The position numbers were made by a program, and so were the translations under genes. A stretch of DNA of 64,000 nucleotides from positions 13,378,001 through 13,442,000 of the forward strand of contig JARZZO010000011.1 in assembly GCA_030544215.1 (NCBI GenBank), given 5' to 3'. The notes under the pieces are model-generated. The model ran no database searches and was not told the origin of the DNA. It worked only from the letters and a program-made list of their open reading frames with translations. The DNA comes from Zantedeschia hybrid cultivar (Eukaryota; Streptophyta; Magnoliopsida; Alismatales; Araceae). Of this stretch, positions 1 through 10,425 are shown piece by piece (the first letter of the stretch is position 1; the number at the start of each line of letters is the position of its first letter).

Positions 1-697
1 TTTGGTTATTACAGCATAGTATGTTTGCCATTTATCTATTCAATCAGCCTGTTGTTTTTTAGTTAGCTATATAAGAGCTTATTCATGGGGGTGAACATGG
101 AGCCATTGGTTAGATGAGCAGCTATGATCCTGGGGTGCAGAGTGACATTTCTTATCACTTATCTGAGATTTCCTCTGACCCTAGGAGCATTCCATAGAAG
201 AGACTAAAGGACCAGCAGGATGCCAGTATAAGTGGAAAGTTATATTAGGAAGCCTCTCAACTTGATGTCCTTTTTCTTAGATTCTAACAAGAGTCACAAA
301 ACTATTATGTGTATACATAAAAGGAAATGAGGATAAATGTGGGCTTCTTAACTCGATGTCCTTTTCCTTAGAGTCTAACAAAAGTCACCAGACTATTATG
401 CGTAAATAGAAGGGGAAATGAAGATAAATGTGAAGTACATTTAGAAGAACTGCAAGAAATGATTGAACCGGATTATCATTGAACTAGAGGTGGTAAAGAG
501 CTAGCGAGGTCGTTCAAACATTGTCTTGATTACAATCAAGGTGTTGGGTGCTAAGAAATCAGGTTAGTAGGGATAAAGAAGAAATCATATTGGTTGGGGT
601 TCCTTGAATAGTAGCAGATATTTTAGGCTATCAAAAATCAGCATGGAATGGTGTTGTTAACATGTAGAGTTGGTTTTCTAATTTTTTACATGAGAGA

Positions 698-728
<31 letters not shown>

Positions 729-2173
729 AAAAAAAGTGGGAACCTTCTTTCAGAAGATTGATTCGCAATGTAAAATGGAGCTTCTTGCTAATAGGTCAAG
801 TTAAGAACTGAATTTTCGGACATCATACCTTAAAAAAGAGCTTCTGGTATTATGTCAATCTATTATACCTGTACAACTGAGCTAATTTTGTCATTTTTTA
901 AGTTTTTCATTTGAGTATTCTATGTTTGCTTATACATTTATCTTTTATAGTTTATGCATATCATGTTAAAATGTGTGTAAATCTATTACATTTTTTGTGG
1001 TTAACACATTGGTTAAAGTGCTGGACAGAAGTTACTTCGTTTGATGCAACACCACGAAGACTCTTTGTTTGTGGCAAAAATGGTGTTGATATATGGTGGT
1101 TATTCTCTGGGACAAAATGGCTCCCCTTGATTCTGCATCTTTTCTCTTTCAGCAGTCTGTTGGTGATGTTGATTATGGGTGGACTAAAAAATGAAGAGCC
1201 ACTCCATTTCTTAGTTCTAAATATGAAATTTCATTCACTGCTATCTGTTTCTGACAATGACTTCAAATCTGTCAAAACATCTTTCTATTGATCTTGATAT
1301 CTTATTTCAAAGTGCTTGATTTCATGTGACCTTGTTGATGGTTTTCCAGTTTAATGCTCACAGTCATGTCTATATGAATGTTTAATGACTCTGTGGACGT
1401 ACCAGGGGGAAAGCTCACAGGTAAGAGGAAGTATAGTAGTCGTGTGATAATGGCTGGTTAATAATTACTTAAAAGGAGTTCTTACTTAATCATATTGTTT
1501 AGTCCATATTATAGGCTTAACATGTGCAGTACTTAATCATATTATATAGGCTTAACATACACAACACTTCACGTGAGAGCAACTGGTAGCAGCCTTTATT
1601 GAATGAATCCATACAATCTCCTCTTCCTCCTCCTCATCTTATCAATCATTTTGATCTGTTGAAAATACTGTACATCTGTACCTATGAAGAACTTTGGTGA
1701 ATTTCAATTTTGTAGTGTAATGATCAGGGAACCCTATTCTCTCACTTTTTCTACAGTGAAGCATATCTTTACTTTCTCCTCCTCTTCCTCTCCCTCCTCA
1801 CCACCCCATTGATCATTTTAACTTGTTGAAAAGTGCTAGTATCTCTGAATTGTAATGTTTGGTGAATTTTGTTCTCATAGTGTAATGATTAGGGCACCCT
1901 ATGTTTTCATATCAATCGATCTTTACTTGCACAATCCAGTGTTTGTAGTGGAGCAATTATAGTGTTTGTAGTGGAGCAATTATAGTGATGTAATGAATAG
2001 TGAAATTTAGGGGGGATCCAATTTCAACGGTAAGTTTACCAGATCATCCCTCACCCTGGCCTTTAATGAATTATGGTCTCATCCCTGGTTATTCAACATC
2101 CTTTCTGTTCTTTTTAAATTTGATTCTTCTCACTGGTGCATGTTGTCAATTGTTAACTTATTTAATTCTGTAG
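1..2173. other. AT-rich non-coding DNA, probably intron of a decayed ETO1-like gene
   Basis: No intact gene is visible. A TA dinucleotide run lies at about 696-722. Around 1013-1110 one frame gives a coding-looking stretch (GQKLLRLMQHHEDSLF...), and around 1155-1290 another gives NEEPLHFLVLNMKFHSLLSV. These are in different frames and I could not assign them to a family. They may be a broken exon or transposon cargo. The stretch ends in a plausible acceptor (...ttctgtag) directly before the ETO1-like exon at 2174, so at least its right part behaves like an intron. Confidence 0.4.
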
Positions 2174-2318
2174 GTTAAATTGTCAAAAAGCTGCTATGCG
2201 CAGCTTGCGGTTGGCAAGAAACCATTCAGCTCATGAGCATTAAAGGCTAGTTTATGAAGGATGGATTTTGTATGATACTGGTTATCGTGAAGAGGCATTG
2301 GCGAAGGCAGAGGAGTCT
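2174..2318 (+). pseudogene. ETO1/EOL-type ethylene-overproducer exon fragment with in-frame stop
   Basis: After a splice-acceptor-like AG, the frame beginning at 2175 reads LNCQKAAMRSLRLARNHS, then HEH-stop, then RLVYEGWILYDTGYREE and ALAKAEES. This matches from memory the conserved C-terminal TPR part of plant ETO1/EOL proteins, the BTB-TPR adaptors that target type-2 ACC synthases to CUL3 ligases. The TAA stop at 2241-2243 replaces a Glu codon expected in the family. The coding match ends at about 2318, exactly where the CACTA subterminal repeats begin. No neighbouring exons were recognised. It is therefore a broken copy, either a locus cut by a CACTA element or host sequence captured by one. 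Confidence 0.75.
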
Positions 2319-2871
2319 AGCCGTCGACAAATAATTTTTTTTTTCTTAGTAACTATTTGTCAGCGATTTTATAGCGGTCGACAAATAATATTTGTCAGCG
2401 GCCTCTGTCAGCGAAAACTTTTTGTCAGCGGCTTCAAAGCCGTCGACAAATAGTATTTGTCAGCGGCTTACGTCGCTGACAAAACTATTTGTCAGCGGCT
2501 CTAAAGCCGTCAACAAATACTATTTGTCAGCGGCTCTAAAGCCGTCAACAAATACTATTTGTCAGCGGCTAACGTTAGCCGTGGACATATGCACTATTTG
2601 TCAGCGGCTACTGTGTGTAGACATATAATGTATATGTCAGCGGCTTTAAGTAGCCGCTGACATATGTCTTATATGTCAGCGACTTCTGTGTGTAGACATA
2701 TATAGTATATGTCAGCGGCTCTATCTAGCCGTTGACAAATATATGCCAACGGGACTTTTGTCCACGGCTTTGTCAGCGGCTGGGAAGCCGTTGACATAAG
2801 TGTTTGTCAGCGGCTGTTTGGGATTTGTCAGCGGCTCTTAGCCGCTGACAAATCCTGTTTTTCTTGTAGTG
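2319..2871. mobile_element. CACTA (EnSpm) transposon terminus, truncated
   Basis: The segment is an array of TTTGTCAGCGGC-type motifs in both orientations, often as AGCCGCTGACAAA palindromes. It ends at 2871 in a sequence whose reverse complement is CACTACAAGAAAAACAGG, a canonical CACTA terminal inverted repeat. Such subterminal arrays are the transposase-binding regions of this superfamily. Only one terminus is visible. No CACTACAAG end was found upstream to position 1, so the other end is lost or outside the window. The motif is the same as in the element at 28256-32963, so both belong to one family. Confidence 0.85.
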
Positions 2872-3800
2872 TTGATAGAACTATATAATATAGCAACCAA
2901 ACATTCCTTAAAATCCTTGAAACCTTAATACCCAATACTTTGAATAGAAGTTTAAGCCTACATTAAATTTGTTATAATAATATTCTTCTAATATGTGAAT
3001 ATTGAAAGTAGATTAATCATATATAACTAAATATAACTACCGTTAACAGAACAAATTAGATGCATATTATTCATTGTCGTTAGCACGAATATCAAAATTA
3101 CTATGGCTCAGGCATTTAATACAACAAATCAAATGTCTATAAAAATCAGGAGGAAAGCTAAGCATTCAACTTATTGTCATACAAACAGAATACAAATGCA
3201 ATTACATATCTAAAAATGACAAATACCAATTTTAACTCTAACAAGATTACACACTTCAAAAAATAGGAAACCACTTTTCTTGTCCGCAAAAACGATAATC
3301 TTTAAAGTCGCATGCTAACCACTTTGTTTAAACATTAGGAATTTTTATGTGACTTTAAACACGATTAAACCGATTCAAAGGAATCAAGGTAAGAAATGCG
3401 GAAAGTTTCTATGCAGTGCACCAGGCAAGGGGAGTCCAGTTCCCGCGAGTGAAATCCACTTATGGGAATTGGAAAAGGTTGCACGTGAGACTTTTTTTTT
3501 TTTTAAAAAAAAAAAAATCTTCTTAACTGCACTTATCACTTATCGAGTCCCATACTCACCTGCAATCAAAAGATCCGGATGAGTGTGGTTCCTCTTAGTA
3601 TAGGTTTGGACTAAACTTAGTTAGTATATAGAGGGGGAGAAGGGGGGTCTTTCATAAAAGAGTTCGGATCGTCTCAGTATTATATTGGAGTGGACTCCAG
3701 CAGTAACTAGTCTCAGGATGTTATGTGTAAAGTAGGTTTGCCGTTCGAGACACATCTCACCAAAATTGGCAACTTTTTCTTTGTTCCTAATTCAACATGT
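2872..3800. repeat. 3' flank shared by DUF1262 copies 1 and 2
   Basis: About 2880-3350 aligns by eye with 10430-10800 (shared words such as aagcctacattaaattt and aagattacacac). It marks the outer edge of an old tandem duplication carrying DUF1262 copies 1 and 2. Around 3480-3600 lies a pyrimidine/purine-rich stretch with cacttatcgagtcccat, a dispersed repeat that also occurs near 6800-7130 and 29070. No gene was seen. Confidence 0.6.
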
Positions 3801-3804
3801 TATC

Positions 3805-4050
3805 AATACTACGCAAAACACTTAAATACTATTAAAAGTACAAAATTACAACTATAATTTAAAATACACCCCAATGTGCACTTCGATACAACTTAATTAC
3901 TGTACGAATATTACATTGGGGTGTATTTTGAATTATGGTTGTAATCTTGTGCTGTTGATAGTATTTAAGTGTGCTGTATTACGTTGGGGTGTTTAAAATT
4001 ATAGTTGTAATCTTGTGCTCTTGATGGTATTTAAGTGCTATACGGTAGTA
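3805..4050. repeat. Inverted-repeat (MITE-like) element with extra right arm
   Basis: The arm at about 3808-3875 (cacttaaatactatt...ttaaaatacaccccaatg) is complemented by 3912-3985 (cattggggtgtatttt...gatagtatttaagtg). The right arm is repeated directly at about 3986-4045. The RNA or single strand could fold into a hairpin. It lies about 160 bp beyond the stop codon of DUF1262 copy 1, so it may fall in or near that gene's 3' UTR. Superfamily not assigned. Confidence 0.65.
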
Positions 4051-4210
4051 TCGGGAGCTCGCTGAACCAGGAACAAAGAAAAAATTATCAATTTCAGTGG
4101 AACGCGTCATGAACAGCCCTTTCTAGGAAATGGAAAAAACACCACATATGAAGAGGATCTCTATTCGATCAGGATTAGGCAAGTGAGCGAGATCTAAATT
4201 TTTGAAGGCC

Positions 4211-5613
4211 TCACTCCCATTTGGTAATGACGTCCTTGTCAACATGTCTGAAATCATAAGCCAACACCAAGCTCCCATCCATCCTCCTCCATGCAAACCT
4301 CTCCACCAGCACGTAACACCCAAACCTCCTCCACCCCCACCCTCCCCCTCCGTACTCCTCCACCCTCTCCACCCTCTTCATCCCGTCCTTACCCCCCGCC
4401 GCCCAACCCCCTCTCTCCTCCTCCCACCTCATCCCTTCCACCACGGCGTCGCACAGCCCCACCCCTCCCCCAGCCGCCTTCGCCGGCCTGAACCACACCA
4501 CACCCTCAGCCACAGGGAGCTCCTCCGCCACCGGCTCGCTGCCGCGTAGCAGTGCCGACTCCCTACGCACGGCGGCGCTCACCTGGACTGTCCGTCTCGC
4601 CTCGCCGGGTGGGTTCTCGCAGGTGTATATCGCCTCCCAGAACTGCTCGAGGGTCACCTCGTAGAAGACGGACCCCTTCATCTGCTCCTTGGGCGGGCAC
4701 CCCTCCTCCTTTACAAATATGAAGGGGCAGTACCACTTCCCCACGGTGACGGCGGGGGATCGCGCGCTGGAGATGGCAAAGTCGGTGCACGGCATGCGTG
4801 CCCGGAGGGTGCCGTCGACGCCGGAGGCCTCCCCTAGGTCCAGGCCGAGTCTGCGCGGGCGCGAGGTGGAGACGTCCCACCCCTTCCTCCGCAAAAAGTC
4901 TGGAGGGAAGCCGTCGGGGGCGACGGCCCTGGCGAAGAACCCCCCGCCGCATCCGGTGTAGCGGGCGACCTCTACCTCCTGGTAGACGTCGCCGTGGTCG
5001 AAGGGCCTCGGCTTGACGTCTTTGATGCAGGAGCAGAAGCAGCAGTGGGTCTTGTCCTCCTCCTTCGAGCAGGTGCACACGTTGCTGGTGGATTAGAAAG
5101 CCAAGAAGGAGACGCCTTTTAGCGTGGAAACTCCTGAACGGAGGAAGCTTGGAGCTTCCCCCTTCCTGGGTTTCCCAGAAATCGAGCATTCATGGACAAG
5201 TTATGCATCTTTCTTGGTGAGAAATAGAAACTTTTGATGAAGCAGAGCTGCCGGCGATTAGAGCTGCAAGGATGGGCGGGTGCTTACCCAGCATACGTCC
5301 CCTTGGCGCGGACCACGTAGTAGCGGTTGGAGGACAGGGGCTGGCCGGGGACGGGGAAGAAGAAGACCTCGTAAGTGGTTCTGTGGAGGTTTTCTCCAGC
5401 GCCGCTGGTGTACTCGACGGAGAGCAGCCGGTTCTGCGGGAACGGCAGGTCGCCGAGGTAGCTGTTCTTGCAGAGGCCCCAGCAGCAGGTGGCCTGAGCC
5501 TCGTACTCCTCGTCCTGCACCACGAGGTAGCCCGAAAGGGGGCCGTCCGGCGGTGGCGCAGTGGCAGCGTCGGGGGAGGCCTTGTACTGGGACAGCCGCC
5601 TGGTCACGTACAT
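4211..5613 (-). CDS. DUF1262 family protein, copy 1
   Basis: Two exons: 5613-5288 (ATG at 5613) and 5084-4211 (TGA). The donor GG|gtaagc and an acceptor ending in cag keep the frame, giving about 399 residues, normal for this plant-specific family of unknown function. Exon 1 has the family signature MYVTRxLSQYK at the N-terminus, SGYLVVQDEEYEA, CCWGLCK, DLPFPQN and PLSSNRYYVV. Exon 2 opens with a cysteine cluster (VCTC, then HCCFCSC), followed by DVKPRPFDHGDVY, and ends with ITKWE. The CxC...CCxCxC spacing suggests metal binding or disulphides, but this is inference. No signal peptide or membrane helix is obvious. The exons are far richer in GC than their flanks. Closest neighbour is copy 2, in the same orientation. 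Confidence 0.88.
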
Positions 5614-5935
5614 GGCTCCTGGCGGCTGCTGCTGCTTCTTCGTCTTCTTCTCTTTCTGCTTCTGGTCCGCCTTCTGCGACCTGTCGGGGTTGGGGGGGGG
5701 GTGGATTTAAACGATGGTGGAACCGTGGAAGTGTCGTGTGGATGGTAGCGGAGCACAGGGGAGGGAAGGAACGAGGAAGTTGCAGCCCGGTTTCCTCAGG
5801 AAGATGGCATTGTTTGAGTGTTTGATCGGGAAAAACCATGATCGTTGCAGGGAGCACCTTCTTCCATTTTGTCTGAAAGGAATAATTCTCGTTCTTAAAT
5901 GCCTTGTTTGGTTGGTGAGGTTTGGTTAGGTTTGA
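5614..5935. promoter_or_regulatory. 5' flank of DUF1262 copy 1
   Basis: This stretch upstream of the minus-strand start at 5613 resembles 13222-13430 upstream of copy 2 (shared ggggagggaaggaacga and gtttgatc.ggaaaa). The upstream region was therefore duplicated with the gene. No clear TATA box could be fixed. A poly-G run lies at about 5690-5702. Confidence 0.4.
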
Positions 5936-5939
5936 TTTT

Positions 5940-6440
5940 AGTCATCATGTATAATGAGATCTTATCTTTGAAATAAGTTTTCAACAATTTATATAATAAG
6001 TGAATAATTCTTATAAATAAAAATTAAATATGTTATTTAATTAATTTTTAATAGATGATTTAAACATATAATGATAAAAGAGATTAAATTATCTTAAGAT
6101 AAGGCATCATACTACTCTTTACACTTTAATTTTAAAAGAAACTTATATTATACTTTATTAATTTAAATAGAATGGATCATACTGTTCCATTATACTTAAT
6201 AATTTTTAATGATTTTAGTTTAATATATACAACAACCATTAAACATTTAACTAAATTTATGCCCTTGTTAAAAGTAATTCGATTTGTTTTGTTTGTTTTG
6301 GTTTATGAAGAGTAAAATCAAACCAAGTCAAATTTTTTGTTTGATTTGGTTTCAACTTAAACCAATTTTTTTAGACTTCAAACCAAATCGAATGAGTCAA
6401 TTTGATTTGCCTTTTGTCAGTTTGAATCAAATAATGATTA
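5940..6440. repeat. AT-rich dispersed repeat, copy 1
   Basis: The stretch aligns by eye with 46290-46810. Shared words include ggatcata.t..tccattata, aataatttttaat, gtaattcgatttgtt and ggtttcaacttaaa, in the same order. It has no open coding content. It interrupts the homology between the upstream regions of DUF1262 copies 1 and 2, so it probably inserted after that duplication. Class unknown. Confidence 0.6.
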
Positions 6441-6569
6441 CTCCTAAATTGACATTGGACCCATTCCACAAACTTTTCTCTACACCCTTAAATCTTATTG
6501 AAGGAAAAAAGTAACTCATCAATAGAAGGCGCTTTACTCTATTAATAAATATCATTTTCCTTCCAATGA

Positions 6570-7190
6570 GATTTCAAGACCCATATAAGGGTCCAGAGAG
6601 TGGGTCTAGGTGATCTCAATTTGTATGCGACTTGCAATGTTCTATATCCATACCTGTATTTTTTTTAGGGACCAAATCCTGTGTGTACAAGTTTGACCGG
6701 ACTTAGTCATTATAGAGAGGAGAGCTTTTAGAAAAAAAAAATCCCTCGTGCAGTCCTTTTCCCATTTTTGATGAAGGATCTTTTTGAAAACCTTCTTACC
6801 TCTCTCTTTCTGCACTTACCTAGTCCCATCCAAATTTGCACTTACAAGAACCATATTCTTTTTTTTTAATAGATAGGATCCTTTAACTGCAAGTTTGGAC
6901 TAGACTCCATGAGCGTAGACAAGAGAATTTTTTGAAAAACCTTCATGCACTTTGGACTGGACTTTAAGTGCAAGTTTGGACTGGACTTAGTGAGTGCGGA
7001 GCAAAGAATCTTTTGAAAACCCTCATGCAGTGCTTTTCCCATTTTCGATGAAGGACTTTTTTGAAAAACTTCTTTCTCCTCTCTCTTACTTATTGAGTCC
7101 CATCCAAACTTGCATTTATTGAAACTATACTTATTCCTCCCAATGGGGAGATAATTTTGCACAAGTTTTAGACACACTTTAGTCAAATAC
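6570..7190. repeat. Imperfect tandem duplication of about 260 bp
   Basis: The block at about 6745-6860 (ccctcgtgcagtcctttt, gagtcc-type pyrimidine tract, cccatccaaatttgcactt) is repeated at about 7018-7130 (ccctcatgcagtgctttt ... cccatccaaacttgcattt). A third partial copy of ttgaaaaacc..catgca lies near 6930. It is related to the dispersed element near 3480-3600. No coding potential. Confidence 0.5.
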
Positions 7191-7279
7191 TAGAAGTTTT
7201 TATGTGACATACTTTGATCAAACAGTAAAAAGAGTTTTTAGATTTCCAACCAACTTAAATTTAAGACTCTTAAGAAAGG

Positions 7280-7600
7280 TCAAAGAACGAAGAAACGAAC
7301 CAAACTGCTCAGTTGGTTCATCTCAACTAGCATTGTTGATGTGCAGATGTCGCTGGATGCCCAATGGATTTTAGGCTTGGTGTGCATGAAGTTGACCACA
7401 TAGTCTTCTCTCTTATTATTTGTGTACGTCTCTCTTGTTGCCATCGAGGCTATTCGATTGGAACTAGTCAAGCATTGGATATTTATATGTATCTATCTTA
7501 CATCACTTTCTAAATGAAAGAAGGGGGTTAGGAATGGTTGCCTTCCACAAAATTTTATGGATGAGGCATCACCTTTTAAATGAAATTAGAGAGGAAAGAA
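7280..7600. repeat. Upstream flank shared by DUF1262 copies 1 and 2
   Basis: About 7440-7560 matches 13480-13575 (aggctatt.gattgga, tttatatgta, gaatgaaagagggg-type words), and weaker similarity continues to about 7600/13790. It marks the far end of the old duplication unit. No gene was seen. Confidence 0.45.
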
Positions 7601-7617
7601 GAAAGCGAGATAGCTTC

Positions 7618-8315
7618 TACCTTCCTGTTGATCTAAGTGGCTTGAAGGTGGAGGGATGTCAGACATCTCAGACTCTATTGATAGATTATCGATGCTAAAC
7701 AAGGCATCCCAAAGGTTGTTCTAAATCCCTTTGTCATTTCGTTTGCGGTAATCAGAGAAAGTTTATATTATATCTTGATCTCAAGTTGCTGCATCACTTG
7801 GGACTATGCCACGCCCGTGCAACCAGCTGCCGGGAGTCAGTCAACATACATGCAACTCTACACCTACACAATGAACAAAAGCACACCAACAAAGACAACA
7901 AGTAACTCACAAGAGTGAGACATGGGAGTTACTAACAAGGCAAATTGGGCAACATGCTTAGTGCTTGCACCAGGCTTAATGCTTGTACAATGGCCCCACT
8001 TGATGATTCTAAATTCTTCTATCCTTACTTGCCTTAGGAAGGTCCTTCTCTTCTCCATGCTTAGACATAAAATCTTCCTTGCAGAGGGCCATTTTGGAGT
8101 GGAAGGTGAGGTTAGGAGGACCATTCCTAAGTGAGGTTAGGCGAGAACAAAAAGATGCATTTAGAGATTTTATCTTATTACCGCAACGGAAATGACAAAT
8201 GGATTTAGAAAAACTTATAGGACGCCATGTTTGGCAACAATAATTTGTCGATGGAGTTCAAGATGTTTGACATCTCCCTCCGCCTTCAGACCGCATGGAT
8301 TGATAGGAAGGTAGA
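7618..8315. repeat. Foldback element: about 140-bp inverted arms
   Basis: The left arm at about 7618-7752 (ctaccttcct ... tttgtcatttcgtttgcggtaat) is matched by the reverse complement of the right arm at about 8174-8315 (attaccgcaacggaaatgacaaa ... aggaaggtag). The arms are diverged but collinear and about 420 bp apart. The spacer holds no recognised gene. A transcript across it could form a long imperfect hairpin. Confidence 0.65.
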
Positions 8316-8969
8316 GGCCACCTTAGTTTTCTCCCTCATCTCTTCTTTCTGATGGACTGTGCAGTCGCTTGGATAGAGTTTCCCCACACGATAGGGTGGA
8401 TGGAAACCCCAACCCTATATCTATATATATATAGAGAGGAACCAAGATAACTATGGATTCGTCTCTATTTGCATCCATCAGACGATGGAGTCCAAGGAGT
8501 TGGCGTCACACACAACCACATAAAAGAGAGTCCAAATAGAGTCTTACCCCCTACAAATATATCAGAGGATATAATCTAACTTAATTAATTACTAATTTAC
8601 TATTATTGGACCATTATGGGATATGGATGTACATTCATATCTAACATCTTTTACCTCTAAATGTTATCTTTGTGCCAGGTTGCTAAGAATGTGTATGCTA
8701 ATGTGAAAGGTGAATAACTAGTCGACGATGCTCTCATTCAAGAGGTATTCTAGTTTGATGATCAACTCCTCGACTTGTTGGGGTAGTGCATTGTCTATGT
8801 TTGGGGATTACAAGCGATGAATCTCCAAGAGTCAAGGATCTTTCCATATATTAATTTATTGTCCAGTTCCTACATTACACTTAATTCTTCTTCTCAAGAG
8901 ATCTCTGACATGAGATGATGCACTAGCCATGAAGGTGCTTATGCCATGCTTCTTGATGTAGCTGAGGCA
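8316..8969. other. Unassigned intergenic DNA
   Basis: No gene, RNA gene or recognisable transposon could be supported here. A short AT dinucleotide run lies at about 8418-8432. Confidence 0.5.
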
Positions 8970-8974
8970 ATCAC

Positions 8975-9568
8975 TGTCGGACTCCGGGAGCAGAGTCCGA
9001 ATGTCAGCCGGATGACCGGTAAGCGAGAGCATCCGAATCGAAAGGTGAGCAGAGACGGGGCCGAAAACTCCTGCGGAAAGAAGGAATCAGTCAGGAAGGG
9101 TTCTGGGTCTCGGCCCAGGAGAATCCTCTCCGATGGTTAAGTCAATCTCGGCTGGAAGACTTGATATTTAGATGAAAGAAGAAACTTGAGTGCTTGTGGT
9201 GTACCTTTTCTGCAATGAATAACGTCTCTTTTACAGCAGGAGATGATGATTCCTTTCTGGTGGCAGTCGATATATGACTATGTTTGGGAGTTTGACAGGA
9301 AATCACGAAAATACCCCGCGTTAATAGGCCGAAGGCCTGCTAGCGGTCGGCTCGAAATGGGCCGGACCCATCTCGGCCCATAGCACGTTTGGGTTGGACC
9401 GAATACTGTTGTTTAGTAATTGAGCCTGTCATGTGTGGACTGGACCTGTGCTGGCCCAGTAAGGCATCTGGACTGATTCTGTTTAATTGGCTTCATGGGC
9501 CAAATACTTTTCGGCCCCTTCTCTAGTTAGACTGGCTTCAGCCATTGGGCCTAATCGGATTCTCCCCC
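8975..9568. mobile_element. Candidate solo LTR or LTR remnant
   Basis: The stretch starts TGTCGGACTCCGG and ends ...GGATTCTCCCCC. It is bracketed by the same six bases ATCACT at 8970-8975 and 9569-9574. It is GC-richer than its flanks and has no open coding content. The exact right border is ambiguous because the repeat overlaps the end: CA-type ends and a perfect 5-bp duplication cannot both be satisfied. It could also be a non-LTR insertion. Confidence 0.4.
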
Positions 9569-9765
9569 ATCACTTCTCATGTCTAAGAACTAAAAAAAGA
9601 GAAAAATAGTTCAAGAAACAGAAAAGAGGCCACCTACTTCATTTCATTTTTTAGTGCTATTCTTACCTTTGATGACACTAGGCTTTTCTTTAAGAGTTGT
9701 AATGCAAAAGCAAGGTTTTTTCTTGTTTTTATTTTAAATTCAAGGGGGTGGGGGCAATCATAAGG

Positions 9766-9862
9766 GAGCCATCTTAATTATTCGATCTTTGGTCAGACGG
9801 TTAAAAATTAAAAAAAAAGAATCGGACGGTACATATGGCTCCCTTGGGTTGCTCTCTGAGTT
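9766..9862. repeat. Short MITE-like inverted repeat
   Basis: Terminal arms gcaatcataagggagccat and atggctcccttgggttgc flank about 60 bp containing tcagacggtt and atcggacggt. The size and structure fit a small non-autonomous DNA transposon. No target duplication was established. Confidence 0.55.
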
Positions 9863-9869
9863 AAAAAAT

Positions 9870-10425
9870 GTATATTATCTTGCTATTGTAGCCGTCTAAT
9901 CTAATCAAATCGGATTGATGTGGTGCAGCAAGTATAACTCTTTATTTAATTTCACGTATCTCTATTTAGAAGCAAATTGAACATTAATTTAACTTTTAAC
10001 AAGGTAAAATAGCACATAGTTTAATCCATAGATTTTTTTTCATATAATATTATTGTTGATACTAATGTTTTCGACATCTAAAATGTTAACATTGTAATTG
10101 ATGTAAGAAGAATATAAAACTATGACAGCCGAAGCAAAGAGGAGCTAGAGATTAAGGGGAGTAAATTGAGGCTTAATGCCCTGTTTGTTCGGACTATCTT
10201 ATTAAGGTGTATAATACTAGTATTGAAATCGATAGGATAAAAACGGAGGAAGACAATCACTTGAGGGGAAAGAAAGAGTTAGAAGTGAGAAAGGGATAGA
10301 GAAGAGAGGTCATTAGACCCTTAAACATTAAACTCTCACATTTTTAATGTAGGTGCTGACCCATATCAAGTTTATGGTTGCAATATACTTAATCAATGTA
10401 TATGAACTAAATGCACACTAGTAGA
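9870..10425. other. AT-rich intergenic DNA, nothing recognised
   Basis: No feature could be supported in this stretch, which separates the two old DUF1262 duplication units. Confidence 0.5.

Noticed and set aside
2319..2871. Spaced short repeats resembling a CRISPR array (also 28262-28675)
   Set aside because: Repeats occur in both orientations with irregular spacing and end in a CACTA terminus, in a plant nuclear genome. They are transposon subterminal repeats.
4202..4549. Proline-rich frames antisense to DUF1262 copy 1 (also 11834-12169)
   Set aside because: They are shadows of the GC-rich sense gene; the sense frame accounts for the bias.
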